In this document: in pieces, positions 42,159 through 50,745 of the stretch
Layout: every line of letters begins with the position of its first letter
Numbering within the stretch: position 1 is the stretch's first letter
NCBI GenBank assembly: GCA_023382715.1
Contig: JAHDWP010000008.1
Coordinates: forward strand, 1-64,000
DNA from: Anaerolineae bacterium
GTDB lineage: Bacteria; Chloroflexota; Anaerolineae; Aggregatilineales; Aggregatilineaceae
DNA: 64,000 bases
Direction: 5' to 3'
Notes under the pieces: generated by a model
The model's input: only the letters and a program-made list of their open reading frames with translations
The model's database searches: none
What the model was told of the DNA's origin: nothing
Translations under genes and position numbers: made by a program

Positions 42159-42863
42159 ATGGACGACACCACTATCGCGCGCCTGAACGCGCTCAATCGC
42201 ACCTTCTACGAGATCACCGCCGCTGATTTCGACCAGACCCGCGCCGCCCCCTGGCCCGGCTGGGACGCCCTGCTGCCCCACCTGGCGGCCCCGCTCTCAG
42301 TGCTGGACGTGGCCTGCGGCAACGGTCGCTTCGGGCTGTTTCTGTTCGAGCATCTGGGCACAAACGTAACCTATCACGGGGTGGATAGCAACCCGGCCCT
42401 GCTGAGCCGGGCGCGCGCAGCGCTGGCCGGGCACAACGCCCGCCTGGAACTGTGCGACGTGCTGACCGGCCCGCTCCCCCAAGGGGCTTATGATCTGGTG
42501 GCGCTCTTTGGGATGCTGCACCACATCCCCGGTTATGAGGGTCGCCGTAGGTTTCTGCGCAGCCTGGTCGGGCGAGTCGCGCCGGGCGGACTGCTGATCT
42601 TCGCTGCGTGGCGTTTCTATGAGCACGAGCGCTTCCGCCAGCGCATCCTGCCCTGGCCGCTCGACCTGGTCGCCGAGCCGGGCGACTACCTGCTCGACTG
42701 GCGGCGCGGGGCGCGCGCGCCGCGCTATTGTCATTATGTGGACGATGCCGAACATGCCGCGCTCGTCGCCGCGACCGGCCTGCGCGAGCTGGCCACCTAT
42801 CGCGCCGACGGGCATACCGGCGATGTGAACCGTTACAGCATCCTGCGACGAGACAGCCCATGA
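42159..42863 (+). CDS. Trm9/ALKBH8-like tRNA methyltransferase (putative)
   Basis: 234 residues. Class I SAM methyltransferase: LDVACGNGRF (49-58), GVDSNP (74-79), LELCDVLTG, FGMLHHIP. The N-terminus FYEITAADFDQTRAAPWPGW (16-35) matches the Trm9 pattern in which 'Y..I..HF..TR..PWP' precedes motif I. Near the C-terminus RYCHYVDDAEHAALVAATGL corresponds to Trm9's 'RYYHLY..GEL' region. Trm9 methylates cm5U34 to mcm5U34, exactly the product of Elp3, which is encoded divergently 47 bp away. Substrate is an inference from this context. It overlaps mutY by 4 nt (ATGA), so the two are coupled. Confidence 0.7.
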   Translation: MDDTTIARLNALNRTFYEITAADFDQTRAAPWPGWDALLPHLAAPLSVLDVACGNGRFGLFLFEHLGTNVTYHGVDSNPALLSRARAALAGHNARLELCDVLTGPLPQGAYDLVALFGMLHHIPGYEGRRRFLRSLVGRVAPGGLLIFAAWRFYEHERFRQRILPWPLDLVAEPGDYLLDWRRGARAPRYCHYVDDAEHAALVAATGLRELATYRADGHTGDVNRYSILRRDSP

Positions 42864-43969
42864 CCCCTGCCCCCGACGATTATTCAGCCCTGCACGACGC
42901 GCTCATCGCCTGGTTCGCCGCGCACCGTGAAGACCTCCCCTGGCGGCGGAATCGCGACCCCTTCGCCGTGTGGGTCTCTGAGATCATGCTCCAGCAGACG
43001 CAGGTCGCCACCGTCATCCCCTACTTCGAGCGCTTTATGACGCGCTTCCCGACGGTGAGCGCCCTGGCCGCCGCTCCGCTCGATGACGTGCTCAAGCTGT
43101 GGGAAGGACTCGGCTACTACAGCCGCGCGCGCCATCTGCACCGCGCCGCGCAGATCGTCGTCGCCGAGCATGGCGGGCAGCTACCCTCTGACCCGGTTGC
43201 GCTGCGCCGGCTGCCGGGCATCGGGCGCTATACCGCCGGGGCCATCGCCAGTCTCGCCTTCGGTGCAGATGCGCCGCTCCTCGATGGCAACGTGATCCGC
43301 GTGCTGGCGCGCCTCTTCGACCTGAGCGACGACGTGAGCCAGGGCGCCACCCAACGCCGGCTCTGGGCGCTGGCCGCATCGCTGATCCCCGCCGGTCGCG
43401 CGGCGGCCTGGAACGAAGGGCTGATGGAGCTTGGGCGGCGCGTCTGCACGCCCATCTCCCCGCAGTGCGCCGTCTGCCCGCTGGCCGATCGCTGCCTGGC
43501 GCGCGCAAACAGCACCCAGCAGGAGCGCCCCGCCAGGCGTCCCCGCGCCAGAACGCCACACTACGACGTGACCGCCGCCGTCACCCGCCGCGCTGATAGT
43601 CGTCTGCTGATCGCGCAGCGCCCGCCAGGCGGGATGCTCGGCGGACTGTGGGAATTCCCCGGCGGCAAGCGTGAGCCGGGCGAATCGCTGCGCGACTGCC
43701 TGCGCCGCGAGCTGCGCGAGGAGCTGGGCATCGAGGTCGAGGTCGGTGAGCAGATCGGGGCCGTCCGCCACGCTTACACCCACTTCCGCATCACGCTTTA
43801 CGCCTTCACCTGCCGCCTCGTCGCCGGTGAGCCGGCTGCCCTCGGCTGTGCGGGCTGGGCCTGGGTGACGCTCGACGAGCTGGATCGCTACGCCTTTCCC
43901 GTCACCGACCAGAAGATCATCGCCATGCTGCGCGATGGTCATGGGCAGCCTGGCCTGGATCTCGGCTGA
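42860..43969 (+). CDS. mutY: A/G-specific adenine glycosylase
   Basis: 369 residues. Removes A mispaired with 8-oxoG. SEIMLQQTQVATVIPYFERFM carries the catalytic Glu (E41). The helix-hairpin-helix GIGRYTAGAIASLAFG, catalytic Asp in LLDGNVIRVLAR and the [4Fe-4S] loop CTPISPQCAVCPLADRC are complete. The C-terminal MutT-like domain has a full Nudix box (GGKREPGESLRDCLRRELRE then ELGI), which MutY proteins usually lack as an active box, so it is worth noting. Start overlaps the methyltransferase stop. Confidence 0.93.
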   Translation: MTPAPDDYSALHDALIAWFAAHREDLPWRRNRDPFAVWVSEIMLQQTQVATVIPYFERFMTRFPTVSALAAAPLDDVLKLWEGLGYYSRARHLHRAAQIVVAEHGGQLPSDPVALRRLPGIGRYTAGAIASLAFGADAPLLDGNVIRVLARLFDLSDDVSQGATQRRLWALAASLIPAGRAAAWNEGLMELGRRVCTPISPQCAVCPLADRCLARANSTQQERPARRPRARTPHYDVTAAVTRRADSRLLIAQRPPGGMLGGLWEFPGGKREPGESLRDCLRRELREELGIEVEVGEQIGAVRHAYTHFRITLYAFTCRLVAGEPAALGCAGWAWVTLDELDRYAFPVTDQKIIAMLRDGHGQPGLDLG

Positions 43970-44008
43970 AGAGGGCTTTGCATGTCCGGGACAATAGATC
44001 ACCCGGTC

Positions 44009-44092
44009 ACCGCAGAGGCGCAGAGGACGCGGAGAAGAATTAGAACCCTCTCGATAACTCCCTTTTCCCTGCGTCCTCTGCGCCTCTGCGGT
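44009..44092. repeat. Perfect 22-bp inverted repeat element
   Basis: Arms 44009-44030 and 44071-44092 are perfect complements, starting ACCGCAGAGGCGCAG; the loop is 40 nt. It occupies the gap between mutY and the sulfite-oxidase-fold gene. The arms are themselves imperfect repeats of a GCAGAGG unit. It looks like a dispersed palindromic (REP or MITE-like) element. A decayed relative is at 48616-48703. Confidence 0.75.
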
Positions 44093-44220
44093 TCAGAAAT
44101 CCCGCCCCCCCTCGTCAGGAGCACGCCGGCCCCCGGCTGAACTGCGCTTTGGCTCGCCGGGGACGTTGTGCTATGCTCGAATATGGGTTCTGCGTGCGCA
44201 GATCGCGGGTGGAGATGGCA

Positions 44221-44841
44221 ATGCTCAAGAGCTTCATGGACCGGCGGGACGAAGAACGCCAGATGAAAGAGGCGGGACGTCTCCCGCCCGGCCAGGCCCT
44301 CACTCAGAAATTCCCCGTGCTGCACTACGGCCCCGTCGCCCAGATTGACGTGAGCACGTGGGCGCTATCCGTCTTCGGCGAGGTGGAGCGCGAGCTGCGC
44401 TGGAGCTGGGACGAATTCCGCCAGATTCCCACAACGACGATCACGACAGACATCCACTGCGTGACCGGCTGGAGCAAGTTCGATACCGCCTGGGAAGGGC
44501 CGCTCTTCCGCGACTTCATCCAGCTTTGTGGCGTCAAGCCCACCGCGCAATACGTCATCGCCCACGCCGCGCACGGCTTCACGGCCAACCTCCCGCTGGA
44601 AGCCATGCTCGAAGACAACGTCCTGCTGGCCTGGAAGTACAACGGCGACTACCTGACCCCAGAACACGGCTACCCCGTGCGCACGGTCGTGCCGCAGCGC
44701 TACTTCTGGAAGAGCGCCAAATGGCTGCTCAGGCTGGAGTTCAGCCCGGTGGACAGACCGGGCTTCTGGGAGCAGGCGGGCTACCACAACGACGGCGATC
44801 CCTGGAAGGAAGAGCGTTTCCAGCGGCAGCGATTCTTCTGA
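44221..44841 (+). CDS. Cytoplasmic sulfite-oxidase-fold molybdopterin oxidoreductase
   Basis: 206 residues. SUOX-fold Moco protein; DIHCVTGWSK supplies the Mo-ligand Cys (C80). PVLHYGPVAQID at the N-terminus, AHGFTANLPLEAML and PLRTVVP-like PVRTVVPQRYFWKSAKWL follow the family pattern. No Tat leader, haem domain or dimerisation domain is seen, unlike true sulfite oxidases and MsrP. The ATG at 44221 has GGTGGAG well spaced; other upstream ATGs lack an RBS. Electron partner and substrate are unknown. A ferredoxin reductase gene lies 230 nt downstream and moeA beyond it. Confidence 0.82.
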   Translation: MLKSFMDRRDEERQMKEAGRLPPGQALTQKFPVLHYGPVAQIDVSTWALSVFGEVERELRWSWDEFRQIPTTTITTDIHCVTGWSKFDTAWEGPLFRDFIQLCGVKPTAQYVIAHAAHGFTANLPLEAMLEDNVLLAWKYNGDYLTPEHGYPVRTVVPQRYFWKSAKWLLRLEFSPVDRPGFWEQAGYHNDGDPWKEERFQRQRFF

Positions 44842-45071
44842 CCGGGAGATGTTGCCATGCCCGGCAGCGAAGGTTCTGTGTCTCACCCTCAGTTCGCCCC
44901 TGACAAGCCCTGTGCAGGACTGCGGCCCCCTGTCTCACCGTTTCGCCAGGCCCAGGAGTCTGCGGCTGCGCATCCACGCCACCTGCTCCGCGTCCAACCA
45001 GGGCACAGGTGCATCAAAAGGGTAGCGTATCAGCAATGTGTCCACGCACCCCGAACACGGGAGCAACCTCG

Positions 45072-46484
45072 ATGGATCTTTTCTCTGGAACCCGCGCCAA
45101 TCCGATCCGTGTCGCAATCATCGGGTCTGGCCCGTCAGCCTTCTACACCGCCGAAGCCTTGCTCAGCAACCCGGAATTCGTCATCGAAGTGGATATGTTC
45201 GAGCACCTGCCGACGCCGTTCGGGCTGGTACGCGCCGGCGTCGCGCCCGATCATCCGAAGATCAAGACGGTCACCCACACTTTCGAGCGCACCGCCGGGC
45301 GCGAGCGATTCCGCTTCTTTGGCAATGTGACCTTCGGGCGCGATCTTGTCTATGCGGACATCGCCCCCCGCTACCACGCCGCCGTTTACGCGGTCGGCGC
45401 GCAGACCGACCGCCAGCTTGGTGTCCCCGGCGAGCACCTGCGCAACAGCCACGCCGCCACCGAATTCGTCGCCTGGTACAACGGGCACCCCGATTATCGC
45501 GATCTGACCTTCGATCTTTCTCATGAGCGCGTGGCGGTCATCGGCAACGGCAACGTGGCCGTTGATGTCGCGCGTATCCTGGCCCGCACGCCGGATGAGC
45601 TGCGCCAGACCGACATCGCTGATCACGCGCTGGAGGCGCTCGCCGCCAGCCGTGTGCGCGAAATCCTCATCCTGGGCCGGCGCGGGCCGGCGCAGGCCAA
45701 GTTCACCAGCATCGAACTCAGAGAGCTGGGCAGCCTGGCTGACGCCGATGTGGTGATTGACCCCGCCGATCTGGAGCTTGACCCGCTCAGCGCGGAATAC
45801 CTGCACTCCGGTGAGAGCAAGACAGCCGCGCGCAACTATGCGATCCTGCAGGAGCTTGCGCGCACCGGGCAGAGCGGCAGACGCCGGAAGATCATCCTGC
45901 GCTTCCTGGTCTCGCCCGTCGAACTGCTCGGCGTGGACCGTGTGGAAGCCGTGCGCGTGGTCAGGAATGAAATCTGCGAGCGCGGCCACTTCATGAGTCC
46001 CTGCCCCACCGAGGATCACGAGACGATTCCTGTGGGGCTGGTCTTCCGCTCCATCGGCTATCATGGCGTCCCGCTGCCCGGCGTGCCCTTCGACGACGGG
46101 CAGGGCATCATCCCCAACAAACGCGGGCGCGTCATCAACGAGCACGGCGAGCGGATGCGCGGCGAATATGCGGTCGGCTGGATTAAGCGCGGCCCGATCG
46201 GGATCATCGGCTCAAACAAGCCGGACGCCCAGGAGACAGTGGAGATGCTGCTGCGCGATATGGCCTTCCACCAGCATTTCTGCCCGGTCAACCCGACCCG
46301 CGAATCCATTGACCGCCTGCTGGCGCAGCGGGGAATTCGCTTCACAACCTACGAGGATTGGCGCACGCTCGACCAGTTGGAGATGGAGCGCGGGCTGGCA
46401 GTGGGACGCCCCCGCTGCAAGTTCACGCGCGTGGAAGATATGCTGAGCGCTCTCGAAGAGACGCACCGCGCGCCGGTGCCCTGA
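45072..46484 (+). CDS. fprA: Ferredoxin-NADP reductase, FprA/adrenodoxin-reductase type
   Basis: 470 residues. FAD enzyme passing electrons between NADPH and ferredoxin. FAD motif VAIIGSGPSAFYTAEAL near the N-terminus, FGLVRAGVAPDHPKIK, NADP motif VIGNGNVAVDVARIL, RRGPAQAKFT, and the C-terminal GYAVGWIKRGPIGIIG-like EYAVGWIKRGPIGIIGSNK are all present. The ATG at 45072 follows GGGAG. It is a plausible electron supplier for the Moco protein upstream, but that pairing is inferred. Confidence 0.9.
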   Translation: MDLFSGTRANPIRVAIIGSGPSAFYTAEALLSNPEFVIEVDMFEHLPTPFGLVRAGVAPDHPKIKTVTHTFERTAGRERFRFFGNVTFGRDLVYADIAPRYHAAVYAVGAQTDRQLGVPGEHLRNSHAATEFVAWYNGHPDYRDLTFDLSHERVAVIGNGNVAVDVARILARTPDELRQTDIADHALEALAASRVREILILGRRGPAQAKFTSIELRELGSLADADVVIDPADLELDPLSAEYLHSGESKTAARNYAILQELARTGQSGRRRKIILRFLVSPVELLGVDRVEAVRVVRNEICERGHFMSPCPTEDHETIPVGLVFRSIGYHGVPLPGVPFDDGQGIIPNKRGRVINEHGERMRGEYAVGWIKRGPIGIIGSNKPDAQETVEMLLRDMAFHQHFCPVNPTRESIDRLLAQRGIRFTTYEDWRTLDQLEMERGLAVGRPRCKFTRVEDMLSALEETHRAPVP

Positions 46485-46499
46485 GCGTGGCGCACCCTC

Positions 46500-47759
46500 T
46501 CAACCGAGGCTGACCGGCTGGCGCAGCAGGCGCACCGCGAAGGCGTCGCCGGCGCGCGCCTCTGTCCGCCCCTCGGGGATGATCAGCAGCCCGTCCGCCA
46601 GCACGAGGGACATCAGCGCCCCGGAGCTTTGCGTGCCGGTCCTGTGCGCGATCAGCACGCCGCCCCGTTCGCTGAGCGTCACGCGCAGATAGGTGCGCCG
46701 CCCGTCCAGCACCACGTCCTCGTCCAGCACAGCGGTCGCCTGCGGAACCGCATGAGGATCGGCGCCGCCGGCTTTGCGCAGCGCCGGGCGCACGAAGATG
46801 TCGAACGTCACCATCGTCGAAACCGGGTTGCCCGGCAGGCCAAAGAAGGGTACCCCGCTCACATCGCCGAAGGCCAGCGGCTTGCCGGGCTTGATGTTCA
46901 CCCGCCAGATGTCCACCTGCCCCAGCTCGTCCACCACCGTCCGCACCACGTCGTGCGTGCCCACCGACACGCCCGCCGACGTAACGATGAAATCGGGCGC
47001 GTGGGCCAGCGCCTGATGCAGACGATGGCGCACATCGTCCAGAGTGTCACGGGCAATCGGCAGGCGAATAGGCACGCCGCCGCACTGCTGCACCAGCCCG
47101 GCCAGCATATAGCTGTTGCTGTTGTGAATCTGGCCGGGGGCCAGCGGCTGATCAACGTCGGCCAGCTCGTCACCGGTGGACAGGATGGCGACGCGCGGCT
47201 GGCGGAAAACCGGGATGTGCGCCCGGCCCAGCGACACGAGCACGCCGACATCCTGCGGACGTAGCAGCGTGCCCCGTCGCAGCACCACCTGCCCGGCGCG
47301 GATGTCTTCGCCGGGCGGGCGCACGTTCTCGCCCACCACGACCGCGCGGTATATCGCCACACGCGCAGGCAACGGCGCATGCCCATCCGATCGCCAGCGG
47401 TCGTCGGTCTGCTCCACCGCGACCACCGCATCGGCTCCGGGGGGCAGCGGCGCGCCGGTCATGATGCGCGCCGCCTCGCCAGCGCCCAGCGCACGGCTGG
47501 CAATTGTCCCGGCAGGAATATCCAGCGTGGGGGTGAGGAACGCGGGCGCGTCGAGGGTTGCCCGGCGGACATCTGCCGCGCGCACCGCGTACCCGTCCAT
47601 CGCTGAGTTGGCGAAGGGCGGGACGGACGCGGCAGCCACAACGTCCTCGGCGAGCACTCGCTCGAGGGCCTGGGCGACGTGCACCTCTTCGGCGGGCAGG
47701 ACGTGGACTCGCGCCAGTATCCGGCTCAGCGCGTCCTCTGCGGACAGCAATCCGCCCAC
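46500..47759 (-). CDS. moeA: Molybdopterin molybdenumtransferase MoeA
   Basis: 419 residues. Inserts molybdate into adenylylated molybdopterin. Order: domain with PPFANSAMDGYAVRAAD, IMTGAPLPPGADAVV, the MoCF domain with LSTGDEL, HNSNSYML, TSAGVSVGTHD and GLPGNPVSTMVTF, then the C-terminal beta domain. GTG start at 47759 with GGAG 7 nt upstream. It is 18 nt downstream of the FHA gene and shares its promoter. It ends 15 nt from the convergent fprA. Confidence 0.94.
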   Translation of the reverse strand: MGGLLSAEDALSRILARVHVLPAEEVHVAQALERVLAEDVVAAASVPPFANSAMDGYAVRAADVRRATLDAPAFLTPTLDIPAGTIASRALGAGEAARIMTGAPLPPGADAVVAVEQTDDRWRSDGHAPLPARVAIYRAVVVGENVRPPGEDIRAGQVVLRRGTLLRPQDVGVLVSLGRAHIPVFRQPRVAILSTGDELADVDQPLAPGQIHNSNSYMLAGLVQQCGGVPIRLPIARDTLDDVRHRLHQALAHAPDFIVTSAGVSVGTHDVVRTVVDELGQVDIWRVNIKPGKPLAFGDVSGVPFFGLPGNPVSTMVTFDIFVRPALRKAGGADPHAVPQATAVLDEDVVLDGRRTYLRVTLSERGGVLIAHRTGTQSSGALMSLVLADGLLIIPEGRTEARAGDAFAVRLLRQPVSLG

Positions 47760-47777
47760 CCTACGACTCCAGCAAAC

Positions 47778-48485
47778 TCAGCGGCACGTGGCATCCTCGC
47801 GAATGCCCAGGTCGAACATCTCCGAGATGACGGGAATATCATCCCACCAGCACTTGGCGTCAATGATGATGCCGCCGATCACCGATGTGACGATGCACAG
47901 CACGAGGAAACACCCGCAGCCCAGCACGACCCAGCGCCCTGCGCCGCCGCCTTCATAGGGTTCCTCTTGGTACTGGTAATCGTAGCCCGCCGGCTGCTGC
48001 ATGGGCATCCCGTAGGGCTGCTGGCCAGGGGCCACGCCAGCCGCGTAACCGGACGGGGCGGGCGGCATGGCCTGCGGTGGTGGGTAGCCCGCCGCCGGGC
48101 GCTGAAATTCCGCGCCGCCGGGCTGCGGAGGGCCGCCGACCATCGTCGCCGCCTGGGCAGGACCGGCCATATAGCCCACTTCGGCCTCGTAGGCCACCGT
48201 CACCGTCTCGCCCAGCCCGATCATGTCACCGGGCGAGAGCGGACGCGCTCCCGTCAACCGCTGCCCATTCACAAACGTCCCGTTGGTCGAACCCAGGTCT
48301 TCGAGCGTGTACCCCCCCGTGCCCTGCGTGAAGCGACAGTGATGGCGGCTCACCTCAGGGTCGTTGATCACGATATCGTTGGTGATGTCCCGACCCAGCG
48401 CGATGATGCCCTGTTCCAGGGGATAGACCTGATTGGGCTGCGGTCCACGACGCACAATCAAGCGAAAGCTGCTGCTTCCCTGCAT
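47778..48485 (-). CDS. FHA-domain protein with C-terminal membrane helix
   Basis: 235 residues. N-terminal FHA domain (about 8-95) with LGRDITNDIVINDPEVSRHH and LGSTNGTFVNG, the phosphothreonine-binding loops. A Pro/Gly/Gln-rich linker (about 110-180) leads to one membrane helix at about 187-210 and a short tail with cysteines. The FHA domain would be cytoplasmic and read Ser/Thr phosphorylation; no kinase gene is in the window. The co-transcribed moeA gives no functional clue. Confidence 0.85.
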   Translation of the reverse strand: MQGSSSFRLIVRRGPQPNQVYPLEQGIIALGRDITNDIVINDPEVSRHHCRFTQGTGGYTLEDLGSTNGTFVNGQRLTGARPLSPGDMIGLGETVTVAYEAEVGYMAGPAQAATMVGGPPQPGGAEFQRPAAGYPPPQAMPPAPSGYAAGVAPGQQPYGMPMQQPAGYDYQYQEEPYEGGGAGRWVVLGCGCFLVLCIVTSVIGGIIIDAKCWWDDIPVISEMFDLGIREDATCR

Positions 48486-48541
48486 AACCCCTGCCTCCTC
48501 ACGCGCGGCCAGCGGCGGATACGACTCACGAGACGGTTCGG

Positions 48542-48570
48542 AGTATACGGGGATCGCGAGTTGGTGTCAA
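48542..48570 (-). promoter_or_regulatory. Strong promoter of the FHA-moeA operon
   Basis: Minus strand TTGACA (48565-48570), 17-nt spacer, TATACT (48542-48547), 57 nt before the FHA start. Confidence 0.75.
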
Positions 48571-48615
48571 CACAGCGCGGCGCGGGTGCTCTATGGTGGA
48601 GATGAAATGCTTGAG

Positions 48616-48703
48616 CCACAGGGAGACGCAAGGCGCAACGGGAATCTGGCGCCCGTTTCGTAGTCTTCTTCTCTCTACGCTCTCCGCACCTCAGCGGGGG
48701 CTT
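48616..48703. repeat. Decayed copy of the GCAGAGG palindromic element
   Basis: The left arm begins CCACAGGGAGACGCAAGG and the right arm ends CTCTCCGCACCTCAGCGG. Spacing and arm content resemble the intact element at 44009-44092, with many substitutions. This is visual similarity only. The rest of 48486-48806 holds the FHA promoter, this element and the rpoD terminator, and no gene. Confidence 0.4.
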
Positions 48704-48739
48704 CTCGCTCCAGGAAGCCGAGAAAGCCGTTGCGTTCAG

Positions 48740-48778
48740 GCACAAAGACACAGCGCCCCAGGACTTGGCGGCGCTGTG
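48740..48778 (-). terminator. Terminator of the sigma factor gene
   Basis: CACAGCGCC (48749-48757) pairs with GGCGCTGTG (48770-48778). On the minus strand the stem is followed by TCTTTGTG, a weak T-run. Confidence 0.6.
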
Positions 48779-48806
48779 CCGGAATGTTTAGTGGAAAGCC
48801 GCCTGC

Positions 48807-50003
48807 TTACGTGAAGTCGCGCAATTGGCGCGAGCGACGGGGATGGCGCAGCCGGCGCAACGCCCGACCCTCAATCTGCCGGATGCGCTCGCGCGTCAGC
48901 CCGAACTTCTGTCCGACCTCTTCCAGCGTGTAGCTGCGCCCGTTTTGCAGCCCGAAGCGCAGCCGAAGGATTCGCGCCTCGCGCGCCGTCAGCGTCCCCA
49001 GCACTTCCTCGACGCGCTCGCGCAGCAGGTTCTGGTAGGCGCTCTGCGTGGGAGTCGGCGTGCTCTGATCTTCGATGAAGCTGCCCAGCTCGCTGTCTTC
49101 CTCTTCCCCGACGGGGCGCTCCAGGCTCATCGGACGCCAGCTCACCTTGAGCATCCACTGCACCTTGCGCGGCTCCAGCCCCATGCGCTCGGCGATCTCC
49201 TCTGGCGTGGGCTTGCGCCCATGCTCTTGCTCAAGCTGGCGGGCCGTTTTGTACAGGCGGCGGATGCGGTCGGACATGTGCACCGGCACGCGAATCGTGC
49301 GCCCCTGGTCGGCAATGGCACGGGTGATCGTCTGGCGAATCCACCACGTCGCATAGGTCGAGAAGCGATAACCGCGCGTGTAGTCGAACTTCTCGACGGC
49401 TTTCATCAGCCCTAGGTTGCCCTCCTGGATCAGGTCCAGGAAATGCACCCCGCGCCCCATATACTTCTTGGCGATGCTGACTACCAGCCGCGTGTTTGCT
49501 TTAATCAGGTGATCCCGCGCCGCTTTCCCGTCCTCGATGATCGCCTCCAGCACCTGGCGAGCTTCATCAGTCAGGTTGCCGTTCCGCCGGGCCAGCTCGA
49601 CGCGGGCGGCGTTGCCAGCCTCCAGCCGCCGGGCCAGCCCGACTTCCTCTTCTGTGTTCAGCAGCGGGACTCGTGCCATCTCTTTGAGGTACAGTCCAAC
49701 AGTGTCATCGGACGACACGCCGCTCAGGTCATAAGCTTCGTCCTCGTCCTCGTCGTCCAGCACCTCATCGGTGGCGTCGAGATCAAAAGCATCGGACTTG
49801 TCGCCGAACACTTCGACCCCGGACGCATGGAGCCACATGAAGATTTCTTCGAGCTGTTCCAGCGCCTCGTCTGCATCCGGCATGACATCAATAATATCGT
49901 CGGTCGTCAGAAAACCTTGCGTATCGGCCTTTTCCAGCAGCGCCACCATGATCGCCTGACCGGGTGCGCTGCCTTCGGTCTGTTCCGCATCGCTATGCTC
50001 AAT
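48807..50003 (-). CDS. rpoD: Primary sigma factor, sigma-70 (RpoD/SigA)
   Basis: 398 residues. Region 1.2 ([17 protein letters not shown]), regions 2.1-2.4 ([55 protein letters not shown]), region 3 and region 4 ([20 protein letters not shown]) are complete. Region 1.1 is short and acidic. The TTG start at 50003 has AAGGGGGTG upstream; a GTG at 50057 lacks a spaced RBS. The -10/-35 contacting regions are canonical, in line with the near-consensus promoters found in this window. Confidence 0.94.
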   Translation of the reverse strand: MEHSDAEQTEGSAPGQAIMVALLEKADTQGFLTTDDIIDVMPDADEALEQLEEIFMWLHASGVEVFGDKSDAFDLDATDEVLDDEDEDEAYDLSGVSSDDTVGLYLKEMARVPLLNTEEEVGLARRLEAGNAARVELARRNGNLTDEARQVLEAIIEDGKAARDHLIKANTRLVVSIAKKYMGRGVHFLDLIQEGNLGLMKAVEKFDYTRGYRFSTYATWWIRQTITRAIADQGRTIRVPVHMSDRIRRLYKTARQLEQEHGRKPTPEEIAERMGLEPRKVQWMLKVSWRPMSLERPVGEEEDSELGSFIEDQSTPTPTQSAYQNLLRERVEEVLGTLTAREARILRLRFGLQNGRSYTLEEVGQKFGLTRERIRQIEGRALRRLRHPRRSRQLRDFT

Positions 50004-50093
50004 CAATTCCCACCCCCTTAAATTACTCGTCTGCCAGCTCCTGCGCGTCGCAGGCACCTCGCGGCGTTCTCGAAATGCTGATGAGAAAATCGT

Positions 50094-50639
50094 CTACGGT
50101 TCTTCGGAGTCCAGGGATTGGAGACGAGAGCGCAGAACCTCCAAACGCGGGTCAAACCGGTCTGGCTTGCAGCCGCATAGTCCATCATTGAGGTCCTGGC
50201 CACACTGCGGGCACAGCCCGGCACAGTCCGGGCGACACAGCACCACCATGGGCACCGCCAGGATCGCTTCTTCGCGCAACAGGGGGGCCGTGTCGAGGAT
50301 GCCAGTTTCGGCGACGGCGTAGGCGCAATCAGGCGATGCCGGAAAGGCAAAAAGTTCTTCTAGCGTCAACTCGACGGGCACGAACGTGGGCCGCAGGCAG
50401 CGCGCGCATTCGGCCAGCACGTGCGTATCCAGGGTGCCCTGCACCAGGACGCCCCGCGAATTGCGGCTGAGCCGCAGAGTGCCGCGCAAAAAGTCGAGCG
50501 TCAGGTCGTCATCAAGCTGAACGCGCGGTAGATCGAGGGCGATCTCGCGGACATACCCCACCCCCTCAGCCAGCATGAAGCCCACGTTGATCTTGAGGAC
50601 TCGCCGGTTGACAAAAGGCTGACTACGCGAAGTGGACAC
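50094..50639 (-). CDS. yceD: YceD/DUF177 family protein
   Basis: 181 residues. YceD-type proteins are usually encoded before rpmF and have been linked to 23S rRNA metabolism. The core DTHVLAECARCLRPTFVPVE, followed by a four-cysteine cluster near the C-terminus (CRPDCAGLCPQCGQDLNDGLC) typical of many members, is intact. GTG start at 50639. Here it precedes rpoD (90 nt) instead of rpmF. A terminator-like hairpin sits between its promoter and its start. Confidence 0.88.
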   Translation of the reverse strand: MSTSRSQPFVNRRVLKINVGFMLAEGVGYVREIALDLPRVQLDDDLTLDFLRGTLRLSRNSRGVLVQGTLDTHVLAECARCLRPTFVPVELTLEELFAFPASPDCAYAVAETGILDTAPLLREEAILAVPMVVLCRPDCAGLCPQCGQDLNDGLCGCKPDRFDPRLEVLRSRLQSLDSEEP

Positions 50640-50666
50640 CCTACCGAGCCTCTCAAACGTTCGGGC

Positions 50667-50712
50667 AAAAAAGAAGACAGCCGCCGACTCGAGGCGGGCG
50701 ACGAGTCACGGC
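50667..50712 (-). promoter_or_regulatory. Terminator-like attenuator in the yceD leader
   Basis: On the minus strand GACTCG/CGAGTC (50702-50707 with 50686-50691), extended by GCCG/CGGC, forms a strong hairpin followed by TGTCTTCTTTTTTG. It lies between the promoter (50746-50774) and the yceD start (50639), so most transcripts could stop before the gene unless something prevents it. Confidence 0.6.
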
Positions 50713-50745
50713 TGCTATAATTGCCCCCCCACTGCCACTGACGAA

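Noticed and set aside
42297-42815. Minus-strand frames opposite the Trm9-like gene that might disrupt it.
   Set aside because: They have no motif content, while the plus-strand frame has a full methyltransferase signature and an ATGA link to mutY.
44842-45071. A 60-codon minus-strand frame (within 44935-45117) that could be a gene remnant.
   Set aside because: It overlaps the fprA start, has no clear RBS, and I cannot match it to a family; evidence is too thin for a pseudogene call.
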